A DNA stretch of 64,000 nucleotides from Nitrosomonas sp. Its GTDB lineage: Bacteria > Pseudomonadota > Gammaproteobacteria > Burkholderiales > Nitrosomonadaceae. The number at the start of each line of letters is the position of its first letter. Position 1 is the stretch's first letter. The stretch spans positions 56,698 to 120,697 of the forward strand of contig JAMXAG010000007.1 in the NCBI GenBank assembly GCA_024281675.1, in the 5' to 3' direction. A program made the position numbers and the translations under genes. The notes below the pieces were generated by a model. That model saw only the letters and a program-made list of their open reading frames with translations. It searched no databases and had not been told where the DNA came from. Below, piece by piece: positions 35,345 to 46,541 of this stretch.

Positions 35345-36712
35345 TTAACCAGTAATAAGCCGATTAATATCATTGTATATAGCAAAAACCATCAGGGTCA
35401 GCAGTAAAGTTAGCCCTATTTTCTGACCTAATAACATCATCTTATCGGATAAGGGCGTGCCTCTAACTATTTCGATGAGATAATACATTAAATGCCCGCC
35501 ATCCAAAACAGGAATGGGTAGTAAATTCAGTACCGCAATACTGATACTGATTAACGCCAAAAACGCCAGGTATGAGACAAGTCCCATTTGCGCCGACTGA
35601 CCCGCGTAATCGGCTATCGATATTGGGCCGCTAATATTTTTCCAAGATACATCGCCTGTTACCATTTTTCCCAGCATGCGAAAAGTAAGCTGCGTAGTTT
35701 CCCAAGTTTTTTCGAATGCTTTAAACAATGCTTGAATAGGAGGATAGCTCACCTTTACTAGGATTTTATCGAATTCAGCTCGATCAATACGTGGTGCAAT
35801 CCCTATTTTGCCAATCTGTTTTCCTTTTTCTTGAGCGGCCTCGGGTGTAATTGAAAGCGTAATAATCTGTTCATTACGTAAAATATCGAGCTCGAGTAAT
35901 TGTCCTGGATTGTTGCGAATTTGCTGCACCAATTCGGCCCAACTATAAATCTCAACATCGTTAATGGCCAAAATTTCATCACCAACAGATAGGCCTGCGT
36001 AATATCCGACACTATCAGGCACCACCTGATCAATAATCGGTGCTACGCTTGGTTGGAAACTAGTAAAACCAATAACGCTTGAGAAATTTTCACTCAGTTT
36101 GTCAGGGTCAATCTTACTAAAATCCATTTGGCGAGAATTGATTTCACCATTTTTATTAATTGTTTCAACATTGACTTTATCGGACTGATCAATTGCATAG
36201 CGCAATAGCACCCAGCGAGCGTCTTGCCAGCTTTCGATCGGCTCATTATTAATACGCACAATCGTTTCACCCGCTTCAAACCGTGCATGCGCGGCAGGCG
36301 TATTAGGTTCAACTGGCCCCAAAATGGGCTTCATATCGCTAACACCTAATACAAACAATAACCAATAGAGAATAATTGCCAACAAAAAATTAGCAATCGG
36401 ACCTGCAGCAACAATTGCAAACCGGCGTGCAACAGGTTGACGATTAAATGAACGCGATAATTCGTGAGGCGCCACGCTCCCTTCGTTCTCATCTAACATC
36501 TTGACATAACCGCCCAATGGAATAGCTGCAACAACCCATTCTGTTTGATCTTTTCCTAATCGTTTACGGAAAATTGGCTGACCAAAACCGATGCTAAACC
36601 GTAGCACCTTGACACCATTCAAGCGCGCAATCAAATAATGACCGAGCTCATGAAAAGTAATCAACACCCCTAGCGCCATGACAAAAGAAAGAATCGTGTA
36701 ACCTATCGACAT
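35345..36712 (-). CDS. rseP: Site-2 intramembrane metalloprotease RseP
   Basis: This 455-residue protein has four membrane helices. The zinc motif H-E-L-G-H is near residues 21-25 and the second motif N-L-L-P-I-P-V-L-D-G-G near 395-405. Two PDZ domains lie between, with G-D-E-I-L-A-I-N near 225. It cleaves anti-sigma RseA in the known sigma-E pathway and clears signal peptide remnants. The neighbours are bamA (3 bp downstream) and dxr (104 bp upstream). Confidence 0.96.
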   Translation of the reverse strand: MSIGYTILSFVMALGVLITFHELGHYLIARLNGVKVLRFSIGFGQPIFRKRLGKDQTEWVVAAIPLGGYVKMLDENEGSVAPHELSRSFNRQPVARRFAIVAAGPIANFLLAIILYWLLFVLGVSDMKPILGPVEPNTPAAHARFEAGETIVRINNEPIESWQDARWVLLRYAIDQSDKVNVETINKNGEINSRQMDFSKIDPDKLSENFSSVIGFTSFQPSVAPIIDQVVPDSVGYYAGLSVGDEILAINDVEIYSWAELVQQIRNNPGQLLELDILRNEQIITLSITPEAAQEKGKQIGKIGIAPRIDRAEFDKILVKVSYPPIQALFKAFEKTWETTQLTFRMLGKMVTGDVSWKNISGPISIADYAGQSAQMGLVSYLAFLALISISIAVLNLLPIPVLDGGHLMYYLIEIVRGTPLSDKMMLLGQKIGLTLLLTLMVFAIYNDINRLITG

Positions 36713-36815
36713 ATGAGATTAGATAACTATCCGGCAGATTGAAAAAGAAGAATTTATCATTTTGGCCTCAGAAATAAATGGATTCCAGATACTATCACTA
36801 AATGGTATAAATAAA

Positions 36816-38039
36816 TCAAAGCGAAGAATAGCTAAGCTTTCTTTGAGGCTGACTATGGCTCTGTAACCACTCCCTTGCCACTTCGCGTGTCTCACTGTCT
36901 GTTTCCAACACATCGTCAAGTGTTGCGATTGATTTGTGGGATGCATTTTGCAATGCATACTCGATCATTGCTGGAATATCTGTAAATTTCATTTGACTAT
37001 TCAGAAACGATTCAACCGCAACCTCATTTGCAGCATTCAATACCGTAGGCATATTTTTACCCGCTTTGAGCGCATCATAAGCAAGCCTTAAGCATACAAA
37101 TCGATCGAAATCAGGTTCCTCAAAGTCAAGATGCCCCACCTTAAACATATCTAAAGCAGCCACACCACTATCGATCCGTTCTGGATAACCCATTGCATGT
37201 GCTATAGGCGTACGCATATCAGGATTACCTAGTTGCGCAATAACCGAGCCATCAATATAAGCAACCATCGAATGAATGACGCTTTGAGGGTGAATCACCA
37301 CTTGGATTTTTTCCGCAGGCGCATTAAATAACCAATGCGCCTCAATAACCTCCAATCCTTTGTTCATCATAGTCGCCGAATCGACGGAAATTTTCTTTCC
37401 CATATCCCAGTTTGGGTGCGCACACGCTTGTTCCGGCGTAACATTCTCTAAAGCTGATAGAGGTGTGCGGCGGAAAGGCCCACCTGAAGCAGTCAACAGT
37501 ATTTTACTGATACCTGAACACTGCAAATCACCATTAAAACCAGCGGGTAAGGATTGGTAAATTGCATTGTGTTCACTATCAATCGGCAATAGCGTCGCAT
37601 GATGCTGCTTCACCAAGTCCATGAATATACGCCCTGCCATTACCAGAGTTTCTTTATTAGCAAGTAATACCAGTTTTCCAGCTTGTGCAGCCGCAAAAGT
37701 CGGACGAATGCCTGCAGCCCCGACGATGGCGGCCATCACAGCATCCACTTCCGGAAGAGCAGCAACCTTTTCCAAGGATTCCACACCGGATAATACTTCG
37801 GTATTCATTCCGGATGCCGCTATTTTTAATGCCAGTTGCTCTGCACTTGCAGCATCCAGCATGACTGCATAACGCGGTCTAAAGCGCTGGCACTGCGCCA
37901 ACATTTTTTCAACATTGTTATGTGCGGTTAACGCAATAGCCTGAAAACGATCGGGATGACGCGCTATGACGTCCAGTGTGCTTTCTCCAATACTTCCTGT
38001 CGAGCCTAGAATAGTAATTTGGCGGATCATAGTGTTCAT
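36816..38039 (-). CDS. dxr: 1-deoxy-D-xylulose 5-phosphate reductoisomerase
   Basis: This 407-residue MEP-pathway enzyme has the NADPH motif [10 protein letters not shown] near 12-21, the metal site D-S-E-H-N-A near 155-160, and the catalytic loop H-P-Q-S-V-I-H-S-M near 250. ATG 38039 overlaps the cdsA stop (ATGA); ATG 38030 is an alternative. It makes 2-C-methyl-D-erythritol 4-phosphate for isoprenoids, including the undecaprenyl product of the neighbouring uppS. Confidence 0.96.
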   Translation of the reverse strand: MNTMIRQITILGSTGSIGESTLDVIARHPDRFQAIALTAHNNVEKMLAQCQRFRPRYAVMLDAASAEQLALKIAASGMNTEVLSGVESLEKVAALPEVDAVMAAIVGAAGIRPTFAAAQAGKLVLLANKETLVMAGRIFMDLVKQHHATLLPIDSEHNAIYQSLPAGFNGDLQCSGISKILLTASGGPFRRTPLSALENVTPEQACAHPNWDMGKKISVDSATMMNKGLEVIEAHWLFNAPAEKIQVVIHPQSVIHSMVAYIDGSVIAQLGNPDMRTPIAHAMGYPERIDSGVAALDMFKVGHLDFEEPDFDRFVCLRLAYDALKAGKNMPTVLNAANEVAVESFLNSQMKFTDIPAMIEYALQNASHKSIATLDDVLETDSETREVAREWLQSHSQPQRKLSYSSL

Positions 38040-38860
38040 AATTCGGATAAATAGAAAAGAATTGCCAAAGTAGCAAAAGGTAATGTGGAAGTTAATGCAT
38101 CGATACGATCCAATATACCGCCATGTCCCGGTAAAATATTGCCGCTATCTTTAACGCCTGCCTGACGCTTCAATAACGATTCATATAAATCGCCAATAAT
38201 GCCTAATGCAGTCATAGCAACCAACAATGGCAGTAGGACAAAAACAAGATTCTCTTTTCCCTCACCCATAATAACCCATGCTAAGCCATATAATAGTACG
38301 GCCACGATCGCACCAGCAACGCCTTCCCAAGTTTTATTAGGGCTGATTTCGGGAGCCAGCTTGTGCTTACCTAAAGAGCGTCCGGTAAAATAAGCTGCAG
38401 TATCTGAAATCCATATGACTCCCATCGTTCCTAACAAAAGTACCGGGCTTATGATTCGTAATTGGTAAAGTGCAAGGCAAGTTGGAAGCAATACGATCCA
38501 ACCGACTAACATCCAAGTAACAGGAGATTCGAAAGAAAAACTTTTACGGAGATAAAAGGGCACCACGAACACCCAAAACACGACTGAAATACCATATAGA
38601 ATCACAAAATCTAGCGAATAAGCATTTGTTTTTAAGGATTCGCGCAAATAAATAAGCAACTCACTGCCCAATAATGCGGTTAACAGCATAAAAATAATGG
38701 TATTTCTAACAGAGAATTGCGCTAATTTACTCCATTCACGCGCCCCTATAACCGTTAATGCCAATATTAAAATGGCCCAAAAAATATCCTGAAAATAAAA
38801 TACTGCAAGTAAAAACAGGGGCAATATAACAATGACAGTCAGTATACGTGCTTTCAGCAT
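38036..38860 (-). CDS. cdsA: Phosphatidate cytidylyltransferase
   Basis: This 274-residue protein with about seven membrane helices makes CDP-diacylglycerol. The conserved motif is [17 protein letters not shown] near 150-166, followed by S-P-N-K-T-W-E-G near 173-180, and the signature [15 protein letters not shown] near 235-249. The order uppS-cdsA-dxr is the usual proteobacterial one. Confidence 0.96.
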   Translation of the reverse strand: MLKARILTVIVILPLFLLAVFYFQDIFWAILILALTVIGAREWSKLAQFSVRNTIIFMLLTALLGSELLIYLRESLKTNAYSLDFVILYGISVVFWVFVVPFYLRKSFSFESPVTWMLVGWIVLLPTCLALYQLRIISPVLLLGTMGVIWISDTAAYFTGRSLGKHKLAPEISPNKTWEGVAGAIVAVLLYGLAWVIMGEGKENLVFVLLPLLVAMTALGIIGDLYESLLKRQAGVKDSGNILPGHGGILDRIDALTSTLPFATLAILFYLSEL

Positions 38861-38873
38861 GAAGATTTATCAA

Positions 38874-39650
38874 CTATCTTTCTGATGGCATTGCCACTTG
38901 CAGTTGTTCACTGGTACGTCCAAAACGGCGTTCACGTTTTTGGTAAGATTGAATGGCGCGATCTAGCTCGTTCTCATCAAAATCAGGCCATAGCGTATCG
39001 GTAAAATATAGTTCCGTATACGCTAATTGCCACAACAAGAAATTACTAATACGGCATTCCCCTCCGGTACGAATAAATAGATCAGGTTCAGGCGCATAAC
39101 TGAGCGCAAGGTATTGTGATAAATTTTCTTCCTCAAAATTAAGTGACTTAAGCGATAACTCATTCGACTGAATCATCATTTTTCGGAAGGCTTGCATGAT
39201 ATCCCAACGTCCACCATAATTGGCTGCAACGGTAAAAACCAAACGCGTATTTTGTGCCGTTAGCTGCTCTCCCTTTTGAATCGCTTGTACAATTCCAGAA
39301 TCAAATTTTGACAAATCGCCAATCACTTTAAAACAGATACCGTTTTCATGGAGTTTTGTCACTTCTTGCTCAAGCGCATTTGCGAAAAGCTGTATCAGAA
39401 AAGAAATTTCATCTGAAGGACGACGCCAATTTTCGCTACTAAAAGCAAAAACTGTTAAATATGAAACATTACGTTCGATACAAGCCTTAATAACACCACG
39501 AACTGTTTCAACACCCTGTCTATGGCCAGCAACACGCGGCATAAAGCGATTGCGCGCCCATCGTCCATTTCCATCCATAATAATTGCGATGTGCTGAGGA
39601 ATCGAATCCGTGTTAGGAATTTCGCGGGTCGAACTAGGGCGCTGTTGCAT
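38874..39650 (-). CDS. uppS: Undecaprenyl (isoprenyl) diphosphate synthase
   Basis: This 258-residue cis-prenyltransferase has I-I-M-D-G-N-G-R-W-A near 23-32 and the catalytic Asp. It also has F-A-F-S-S-E-N-W-R-R near 72-81 and R-T-G-G-E-C-R-I-S-N-F-L near 200-211. It makes the C55 carrier lipid for peptidoglycan and polysaccharide. It begins 1 bp after the frr stop. Confidence 0.96.
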   Translation of the reverse strand: MQQRPSSTREIPNTDSIPQHIAIIMDGNGRWARNRFMPRVAGHRQGVETVRGVIKACIERNVSYLTVFAFSSENWRRPSDEISFLIQLFANALEQEVTKLHENGICFKVIGDLSKFDSGIVQAIQKGEQLTAQNTRLVFTVAANYGGRWDIMQAFRKMMIQSNELSLKSLNFEEENLSQYLALSYAPEPDLFIRTGGECRISNFLLWQLAYTELYFTDTLWPDFDENELDRAIQSYQKRERRFGRTSEQLQVAMPSER

Positions 39651-39651
39651 A

Positions 39652-40209
39652 TTAAACAGCCATTAGTTCGGCTTCTTTAACTTGCAATACTTTGTCTATT
39701 TCAGTGATGTAGCGGTCGGTCAATTTTTGAATATCATCTTGCCCACGACGTTCATCATCTTCCGATATTTGTTTAGTTTTTAATAATTCTTTAAGGTGAG
39801 CATTTGCATCACGGCGAATATTGCGTGCGGCAACACGCACTGTTTCCGCTTCGTGCTTTACAACCTTGATCAGGTCACGGCGACGTTCCTCAGTCAGGGC
39901 TGGCATCGGAACACGAATTGTTTCTCCAACTAGCATGGGATTCAGTCCAAGATCAGATTCACGAATTGCTTTTTCAATCGTACTGGCCATTTTCTTCTCC
40001 CAAGGCATCACGCCTATCGTGCGCGCATCAATGAGATTAATGTTAGCCACTTGATTAATCGGCGTAGGAGAACCATAGTAATCAACTGTAACATGATCTA
40101 AAAATCCGGTATGCGCTCGTCCACTTCTGATTTTTCCCAAATCAACTTTGAGAGCCTCCAAACTCTTCTGCATTTTCTGTTCTGCAGATTTCTTTACATC
40201 ACCAATCAT
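39652..40209 (-). CDS. frr: Ribosome recycling factor
   Basis: This 185-residue protein has the canonical start [13 protein letters not shown] and the core L-G-K-I-R-S-G-R-A. It splits post-termination 70S ribosomes together with EF-G. It sits between pyrH and uppS, with 1 bp to uppS. Confidence 0.97.
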   Translation of the reverse strand: MIGDVKKSAEQKMQKSLEALKVDLGKIRSGRAHTGFLDHVTVDYYGSPTPINQVANINLIDARTIGVMPWEKKMASTIEKAIRESDLGLNPMLVGETIRVPMPALTEERRRDLIKVVKHEAETVRVAARNIRRDANAHLKELLKTKQISEDDERRGQDDIQKLTDRYITEIDKVLQVKEAELMAV

Positions 40210-40277
40210 ACTATTCCTATCCCTTTCTAACCAAGGTTAAAGAGATCAAAACCCACATCCCTAAAAATTTATATATA

Positions 40278-40994
40278 TCAGGCAGTTACTAGCGTTCCCT
40301 CATCTTCACCAACGATGATGCGCTTTAGTGCACCAGCTTTAAAAATACTAAATACATTGAGTAACATTTTTTGATCACGGCACAGTGTCAACGCAGTTGC
40401 ATCCATTACTTGCAAGTTTTTGGCGATGGCTTCATCAAAAGATAGTTTATGGAAACGCGTAGCATCAGGATTCACTTTTGGATCACTGGTATAGATACCG
40501 TCAACTTTGGTTGCCTTCAACATGATATCCACATTCATTTCCATACCGCGTAAAGCGGCGGCTGTATCAGTAGTAAAAAATGGATTACCGGTGCCTGCAG
40601 CAAAAATAACAATCTTCTTATCGGTCAAATACTGCAGCGCGCGCGCGCGTACATACGGTTCAACCACCTGCTCGATACGCAACGCCGACTGTATTCGTGG
40701 CACCAATCCAATCACTTTCATCGCATCTTGTAGCGCTAAAGCATTCATCACGGTAGCTAACATACCCATATAATCCGCAGTTACACGTTCCAAGGCATCA
40801 TTCGCTGATTTCATTCCACGAAATATATTACCGCCACCTACCACAATCGCAACCTCAACGCCCAATTTACTGATTTCTTCTATTTCTAAAACAATCCGCC
40901 TCATTACGGCTTGATTAATACCATACTTATCCTCACCCATTAAGGCTTCGCCAGACAACTTCAACAATACCCGTTTATATATAGCGACTGTCAT
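40278..40994 (-). CDS. pyrH: Uridylate kinase
   Basis: This 238-residue UMP kinase has [14 protein letters not shown] near 7-20, [10 protein letters not shown] near 52-61 and A-A-L-R-G-M-E-M-N. It forms a hexamer and gives UDP. ATG 40994 was chosen; a TTG lies directly before it. The gene order tsf-pyrH-frr is conserved. Confidence 0.97.
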   Translation of the reverse strand: MTVAIYKRVLLKLSGEALMGEDKYGINQAVMRRIVLEIEEISKLGVEVAIVVGGGNIFRGMKSANDALERVTADYMGMLATVMNALALQDAMKVIGLVPRIQSALRIEQVVEPYVRARALQYLTDKKIVIFAAGTGNPFFTTDTAAALRGMEMNVDIMLKATKVDGIYTSDPKVNPDATRFHKLSFDEAIAKNLQVMDATALTLCRDQKMLLNVFSIFKAGALKRIIVGEDEGTLVTA

Positions 40995-41024
40995 CAATGA
41001 TATAAGTAATAGTAAATAAAAGTA

Positions 41025-41912
41025 TTATTTTGCTTGATCCATTTGCGCCTTGACTTCCTCAGCGAAATTTTCGGTTTTTTTCTCGATTCCCTCGCCTACT
41101 ATAAACATAGTGAAGTCATTCACTTTGGCTGCTTTTTTTACCAGTAATTTTTCAACGGTTTGTTCGGGATCCTTTACAAAAGGCTGTCCCAGCAAAGTAA
41201 TCTCTGCTAGATATTTTGTAATTCTCCCCTCGACCATTTTTTCGATAATATTACTAGGCTTACCACTTTCAGCGGCTTGAGCAGTAAATATCTGACGCTC
41301 GTGTGCCAAAATTTCAGCAGATACTTGTTCTTTCGAAACGCACATCGGCTTGCTTGCAGCAATATGCATGGCCAAATCTTTACCTAATGACTCATCGCCA
41401 CCCATGTGATCTACTAAAACACCGATTCTGGTTCCATGAAGATAAAAAGCAATGCGCCCCTGCGTTTCATGCCGAGCCAATCGACGAACACTGATATTCT
41501 CACCGAGTTTCATCACCAATGCTTTTCGCGCAGTCTCAACGTTCTCATTCGAATTTGTCAGTAATGCTTCCGTCAATGCTGCAACATCGGTAATATTTTT
41601 TGTAGCCGCCAACTCAGCCAAGTTTTTAGCAAAGTGAATAAAATCTTCATTCCGAGCAACAAAATCTGTTTCACAATTCACTTCAACCAATGCGCCGCAT
41701 TTACCATCTGCCGCAACATAAGCACCGACAACTCCCTCAGCCGCAATACGTCCGGCAGCTTTACTTGCCTTAGAACCACTTTTTATGCGTAGTAAATCTT
41801 CGGCAGCCTTCATATCACCATTGGTTTCCGTCAAGGCTTTTTTACACTCCATCATGCCAAGTCCGGTCATTTCCCGCAGTTCTTTCACCATGCTTGCGGT
41901 TACTTCTACCAT
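41025..41912 (-). CDS. tsf: Elongation factor Ts
   Basis: This 295-residue nucleotide exchange factor for EF-Tu has an N-terminal UBA-like segment ([20 protein letters not shown]) and the two core motifs near 80-90 ([12 protein letters not shown]). It is 46 bp from rpsB and co-transcribed with it in the known arrangement. Confidence 0.97.
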   Translation of the reverse strand: MVEVTASMVKELREMTGLGMMECKKALTETNGDMKAAEDLLRIKSGSKASKAAGRIAAEGVVGAYVAADGKCGALVEVNCETDFVARNEDFIHFAKNLAELAATKNITDVAALTEALLTNSNENVETARKALVMKLGENISVRRLARHETQGRIAFYLHGTRIGVLVDHMGGDESLGKDLAMHIAASKPMCVSKEQVSAEILAHERQIFTAQAAESGKPSNIIEKMVEGRITKYLAEITLLGQPFVKDPEQTVEKLLVKKAAKVNDFTMFIVGEGIEKKTENFAEEVKAQMDQAK

Positions 41913-41958
41913 ATCTACTCCAAATACACGTTAAGGTAATTTTCTTAAAATGAATGAC

Positions 41959-42690
41959 TTAATTTGATTCATCAATATCTTCAGAAACCATTTCTACAAT
42001 TTCTTGAATGGATTGATTACGGCCTTCTAAAATGGCATCAGCTACGCCACGCGCATACAACCGGATTGCACGACTCGAATCGTCATTACCGGGAATAATG
42101 TATTCCAATCCCTCTGGATTATGATTAGTATCCACCACGCCAATCACAGGAATATTCAATTTCCTAGCTTCCGTTATTGCACCCTTCTGATAACCAACGT
42201 CAATGACAAACAAAGCGTCCGGTAAGGATTTCATCTCTTTGATACCCCCCAAGCTGCTGTTCAGCTTGCCCAGCTCCCTTTGAAGATCTAAAGCTTCTTT
42301 CTTGACAAGTTTATCAAAGGTACCGTCTTGAAACATGACTTCCATATCCTGAAGACGCTTGACAGATTGCTTGATGGTTTTGAAATTGGTCAACATACCA
42401 CCAAGCCAACGTTGGTCTACATAGGGCGACCCACAACGAAATGCTTCCTCACGAATAATATCGCGAGCTTGTTTCTTAGTACCTACAAATAAAATAGTAC
42501 CTTTATTTGCCGAAAGCTGACGCACATACTTCATCGCTTCCTGGTACATCACCATGGTATTTTCTAAATTAATGATATGGATTTTGTTACGATGGCCAAA
42601 AATATAAGGGGCCATTTTGGGATTCCAGAAGCGCGTTTGATGTCCAAAGTGAACACCCGCTTCTAGCATTTGCCGCATTGTTACAGACAT
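41959..42690 (-). CDS. rpsB: Ribosomal protein S2
   Basis: This 243-residue S2 has [15 protein letters not shown] near 12-26, including the conserved zinc/RNA-binding region, and P-D-A-L-F-V-I-D near 157-164. It is the first gene of the rpsB-to-rnhB cluster. A good extended -10 promoter lies at 42849-42876, leaving a leader of about 150 nt that may carry S2 autoregulation. Confidence 0.97.
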   Translation of the reverse strand: MSVTMRQMLEAGVHFGHQTRFWNPKMAPYIFGHRNKIHIINLENTMVMYQEAMKYVRQLSANKGTILFVGTKKQARDIIREEAFRCGSPYVDQRWLGGMLTNFKTIKQSVKRLQDMEVMFQDGTFDKLVKKEALDLQRELGKLNSSLGGIKEMKSLPDALFVIDVGYQKGAITEARKLNIPVIGVVDTNHNPEGLEYIIPGNDDSSRAIRLYARGVADAILEGRNQSIQEIVEMVSEDIDESN

Positions 42691-42848
42691 AAATTCTCCT
42701 AATGGATTGAGCCTCCACTCATTGCATGCTCAGCATCGCTGAAATATTGGCAAACGAGTGTGTGTATTTAATTCAATCCCTGATGTTTTAGGTACCAAAA
42801 AACAACGCCACTACCGTATTAATCGATCAGAAATCAAATTATCCTCGG

Positions 42849-42876
42849 ATTATAGCATTTTCGGATACTTACTCAA
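42849..42876 (-). promoter_or_regulatory. Promoter of the rpsB-tsf operon
   Basis: On the minus strand TTGAGT (42876-42871), 16 bases, then TATAAT (42854-42849) preceded by TGC, an extended -10. The predicted start is near 42842, giving a leader of about 150 nt before the rpsB ATG. Confidence 0.65.
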
Positions 42877-42945
42877 GTCAACTATGACTACAACAGGTTT
42901 ATAACACGATAACCTGGAAATTTTGCATTGTTTTTCAATTACACG

Positions 42946-43818
42946 TTACTCAATATTTTGCACCTGCTCTCGCATTTGTTCAATGATGACTTTGAGTTCC
43001 ATAGCAATTTTAGAGATTTCCAAATCAACCGATTTAGCGCCCAACGTGTTAGCCTCACGATTCAGTTCTTGCATCATAAAATCCAGACGCTTTCCAACGG
43101 AACCGCCTTGCTCCAAAATATGCTCGACCTCATCCAAATGAACCTGCAAACGCGATAATTCTTCATCAATATCGATTTTCCCAACAAATACAGCAATTTC
43201 CTGACGAATACGTTCATCTTCAAGATTTTCAATTACTTCTTTTAAGCGAGTGCGCAGCTTTTCTTCGAAATTTGCAATCAATGCTGGAATACGAGGTTGC
43301 ACGATAATCAAATGTTGACGAATTTGCTGAATACGCTCCAATAGCATTACTTTAAGTTTTTCACCTTCACGCATTCTTGCGATTGTTAGATCTTCCAAAG
43401 CAATTTGCATTAACTCCATGCTGAGGTCATTCAAGTCATCTATAGATATATCGTTATTTCCCAGAATTCCGGGCCATTTGAGTATTTCTGCCACGGATAA
43501 GGATTGAGCTGTCGGATATAATTCCAACACCAATTGATTAAGCTGCAGTAGATTTTGCAAAACCTGTGTATTCAGTTGTTGCTGATGCTCCGCTTCAACT
43601 AAAGGTAAAAAATTCATGCGACACTCAACCTTACCCCGCCGCAATTGTGTGATAACCATTTCACGCATGGCCCGTTCCTGTTTACGCAAATCATCTGGCA
43701 AACGAAATTGCACATCGAGAAAACGGTTATTAACAGATCGTATTTCTATGCTGAGGGAACCGTAGAGCGCGTCTCGAGAGGCCGTAGCATAACCTGTCAT
43801 GCTGAGAATTGGTTTCAT
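42946..43818 (-). CDS. yicC: YicC/YloC-family endoribonuclease
   Basis: This 290-residue protein begins with the signature S-M-T-G-Y-A-T-A-S near 6-14 and has the E-I-R-S-V-N-N-R-F-L-D motif near 25-35. The C-terminal DUF1732 part contains H-L-D-E-V-E-H-I-L-E-Q-G-G-S-V-G-K-R-L-D-F and ends with helical repeats. Members of the family act on RNA (known for E. coli YicC). ATG 43818 overlaps the phosphoesterase stop (ATGA). Confidence 0.95.
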   Translation of the reverse strand: MKPILSMTGYATASRDALYGSLSIEIRSVNNRFLDVQFRLPDDLRKQERAMREMVITQLRRGKVECRMNFLPLVEAEHQQQLNTQVLQNLLQLNQLVLELYPTAQSLSVAEILKWPGILGNNDISIDDLNDLSMELMQIALEDLTIARMREGEKLKVMLLERIQQIRQHLIIVQPRIPALIANFEEKLRTRLKEVIENLEDERIRQEIAVFVGKIDIDEELSRLQVHLDEVEHILEQGGSVGKRLDFMMQELNREANTLGAKSVDLEISKIAMELKVIIEQMREQVQNIE

Positions 43819-44912
43819 GGTTTTTCAGGTATTGAAGAAGGTGAAGAAAATAGATCATTCAGTAAAAAACCCAAACCACACGACGAAGGCGCAGGTTTCT
43901 GATCAAGTATACCCGATACGGTAAATGGCTTGGTCTTATCGGTAGAATCGAACACAACTTGACTGACCTCCATATACACCCTATCTCCTGCTGCATTTAA
44001 TCGCCACAAATTAGGAATATCTTCATAGGGTTGGTTAAAGCAGTACGGTAAGCTATCACCATGCATCGTCAAAACGGGCTTTTCAAATTGTGTCACTAAG
44101 TTTTTGATGCGCTCGATAATTTTCTGGTAACCATTGCAATTTGTGCGTATTGCTTTGGAGCACGCAGGTTTGTTGTCATTCTCATACTCATAAATATCAG
44201 CGTGGAATGCAATCACGACAGCTTCAATCGATGAATTCGATTGCGCTGTTTGAAACAACTGAACGAGCCACGCTTCATTATATTGATCGCGAAGATCGGC
44301 TGCATGAAACGCATCTTCTTTATTGCTGCGCTCAATCTGATTGCGTCCATTATTAGTACCCGGCAAGTGCAATGTTGCAAACAAAATATCTCCGAGCTGC
44401 CATCTCGCATTTTCAACAAAACCTTGCTGCCGAACAAGTCCCACAATATCCTTACTCAACTGCAATTCATCTTGATTAAAAAAAATCTGCCGCAAAAATT
44501 CAAGCCGCTCGAGTTCATCGTAACGTGTTGAGAAATTAAATGTCAATCGATCACAATCAGTCCAATCATTGTCTCCCGGCGTGTAAATGGTTCTGTGTGG
44601 ATGCAACTGTGCAATTTGCCGGTAGCGGTCTTTAAATAGCTCGTCGGTACAACCCGCCCTAGCCAACTTAAAATCACCTAAGTGTATGAGTAACGGAGGA
44701 TCGAGCGCTTTGATGGCTTTTGCAATAACACCATCTGGATGCTCTAAAGCAGCGTATTCAGCATCGCTATAGGGAATGTCACTAATCACCGCAAAATGCG
44801 TAGGAGCTTTTGTGGCCGTGGAAGAAACAGAGCTATCATTTGCCAATATCAGTGATGAACCTAAAATCAGCGAAATCAGAAAACTGATTCGTTTAACAAG
44901 TCTGTTAAGCAT
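43815..44912 (-). CDS. Secreted metallophosphoesterase-like protein
   Basis: This 365-residue protein has a signal segment (about 1-24). Calcineurin-type motifs are S-D-I-P-Y-S near 43-48, H-L-G-D-F-K near 75-80, T-P-G-D-N-D-W-T-D-C near 110-119 and the late H-residues in A-F-H-A-D-I and M-H-G-D-S. These positions match metal ligands of the fold. I would expect a periplasmic phosphatase of unknown substrate. It overlaps yicC by 4 bp and follows prfC by 9 bp. Confidence 0.78.
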   Translation of the reverse strand: MLNRLVKRISFLISLILGSSLILANDSSVSSTATKAPTHFAVISDIPYSDAEYAALEHPDGVIAKAIKALDPPLLIHLGDFKLARAGCTDELFKDRYRQIAQLHPHRTIYTPGDNDWTDCDRLTFNFSTRYDELERLEFLRQIFFNQDELQLSKDIVGLVRQQGFVENARWQLGDILFATLHLPGTNNGRNQIERSNKEDAFHAADLRDQYNEAWLVQLFQTAQSNSSIEAVVIAFHADIYEYENDNKPACSKAIRTNCNGYQKIIERIKNLVTQFEKPVLTMHGDSLPYCFNQPYEDIPNLWRLNAAGDRVYMEVSQVVFDSTDKTKPFTVSGILDQKPAPSSCGLGFLLNDLFSSPSSIPEKP

Positions 44913-44921
44913 AGCTCCCGC

Positions 44922-46532
44922 TCATACATCCGTGTGGTTTTGAAAAACCAAACCCGCATGTTCGCGTAGTTTGTGAAAATGAATTGCAGGCCAATTGTCT
45001 TGCGCAACGCTTAATTCCGCACCAAAAGACGCAAGAAATGTCGGTGCATCCACCGCATCATAGGCAATCCGGTGTGAGTTTGCATCGATAAATCGTTGCA
45101 ATTCTTTGGGATCATCCGCAGTAATCCAACGCGCCAATTGATACTTCGCTGGTGCAATACGGACTGTCACTTGATACTCATGCTGCAAGCGGTGTGTGAC
45201 CACTTCAAATTGCAAGACCCCAACCGCTCCGAGTAACAACATATTGCCCAAATGTGGCCGGAAAACTTGTATGGCACCTTCTTCACCGAGCTGCGCGAGA
45301 CCGAGCTTCAATTGTTTGCTCCGGAGTGGATCGGCAATTTCCACTGTTCGAAAGATTTCTGGCGCAAAGAACGGCAAACCGGTAAATTGCAATACCTCAC
45401 CCTCAGTTAAAGTATCGCCGAGCTGCAACGTACCGTGATTAGGGATACCAATGATATCGCCTGGATAGGCTTCTTCGAGAATATCACGCCGTTGCGATAA
45501 AAAAGATACCACGGTGCTAGTACGAATGTCTTTCCCGCTTCGTACGACTCTTAGATTCATACCGCGTTTAAAATGCCCGGAGCATACTCGCACAAACGCA
45601 ATGCGATCACGATGTGCCAAGTTCATATTAGCTTGGATTTTAAATACCATCCCGGAAAATTTCTTTTCATCCGGTAATACTTCACGTTGAATTGCATGAC
45701 GCGATTCGGGTGGCGGCGCAAGCTCAACCAACGCATCGAGAATTTCACGCACACCAAAATTGTTAATGGCGGAACCGAAGAATACTGGTGTTTGCTCACC
45801 TGCCAGAAAGTCTCCATGATCGAAAGCAGGTGAAGCGCCTTTGATTAAATCAATTTCTTGTAACGCAACCGGCAGTTCTGCGCCAAAACGTCGTTGTAAA
45901 TTGGGATCATCGAAATGCGCAATGACTTCTTCGTCTTTAGTAACGCGATCAGCACCTGCCTGAAATACCCGCATGCAGTCATTCCTCAGATCACACACTC
46001 CCTGGAAGCTTTTACCCATGCCGACGGGCCATGTGAAAGGTATGGTTGACATGCCAAGCGTGCGCTCGATTTCATCGAGTAAATCGAGCGGTTGCCTCAC
46101 TTCACGATCCATTTTATTGACGAATGTTACAATGGGCGTATTACGTGCACGGCAAACTTCCAGCAAACGCAGCGTTTGCGCTTCCACGCCATTGGCCGCA
46201 TCAATGACCATTAAGGCAGCATCGACAGCGGTGAGAACACGGTAAGTATCTTCGGAAAAATCCTGGTGCCCAGGTGTATCGAGCAAATTAATGACGCAAT
46301 CACGGTACTCCATTTGCATCACCGAGCTGGCAACCGAGATGCCCCTTTGTTTTTCAATCTCCATCCAGTCAGAAGTAGCGTGACGACTGGCCTTTCGCGC
46401 TTTAACACTGCCAGCAATATGTATCGCGCCTGCATACATCAGTAATTTTTCCGTCAGCGTAGTTTTACCCGCGTCTGGGTGTGAAATAATGGCAAACGTG
46501 CGACGTCTTGCAACTTCCTGGTGAATACTCAT
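44922..46532 (-). CDS. prfC: Peptide chain release factor 3
   Basis: This 536-residue translational GTPase recycles RF1/RF2. G1 S-H-P-D-A-G-K-T-T-L is near 17-26, the switch I region near 60-66 (Q-R-G-I-S-V), G3 D-T-P-G-H near 83-87 and G4 N-K-M-D near 138-141. The length matches the family. It is encoded in the same direction as its neighbours. Confidence 0.97.
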   Translation of the reverse strand: MSIHQEVARRRTFAIISHPDAGKTTLTEKLLMYAGAIHIAGSVKARKASRHATSDWMEIEKQRGISVASSVMQMEYRDCVINLLDTPGHQDFSEDTYRVLTAVDAALMVIDAANGVEAQTLRLLEVCRARNTPIVTFVNKMDREVRQPLDLLDEIERTLGMSTIPFTWPVGMGKSFQGVCDLRNDCMRVFQAGADRVTKDEEVIAHFDDPNLQRRFGAELPVALQEIDLIKGASPAFDHGDFLAGEQTPVFFGSAINNFGVREILDALVELAPPPESRHAIQREVLPDEKKFSGMVFKIQANMNLAHRDRIAFVRVCSGHFKRGMNLRVVRSGKDIRTSTVVSFLSQRRDILEEAYPGDIIGIPNHGTLQLGDTLTEGEVLQFTGLPFFAPEIFRTVEIADPLRSKQLKLGLAQLGEEGAIQVFRPHLGNMLLLGAVGVLQFEVVTHRLQHEYQVTVRIAPAKYQLARWITADDPKELQRFIDANSHRIAYDAVDAPTFLASFGAELSVAQDNWPAIHFHKLREHAGLVFQNHTDV

Positions 46533-46541
46533 GGGTTAAGA

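Noticed and set aside
41050-41280. Plus-strand frames opposite tsf, pyrH, cdsA and dxr
   Set aside because: They are shadows of highly conserved genes and have no ribosome sites.
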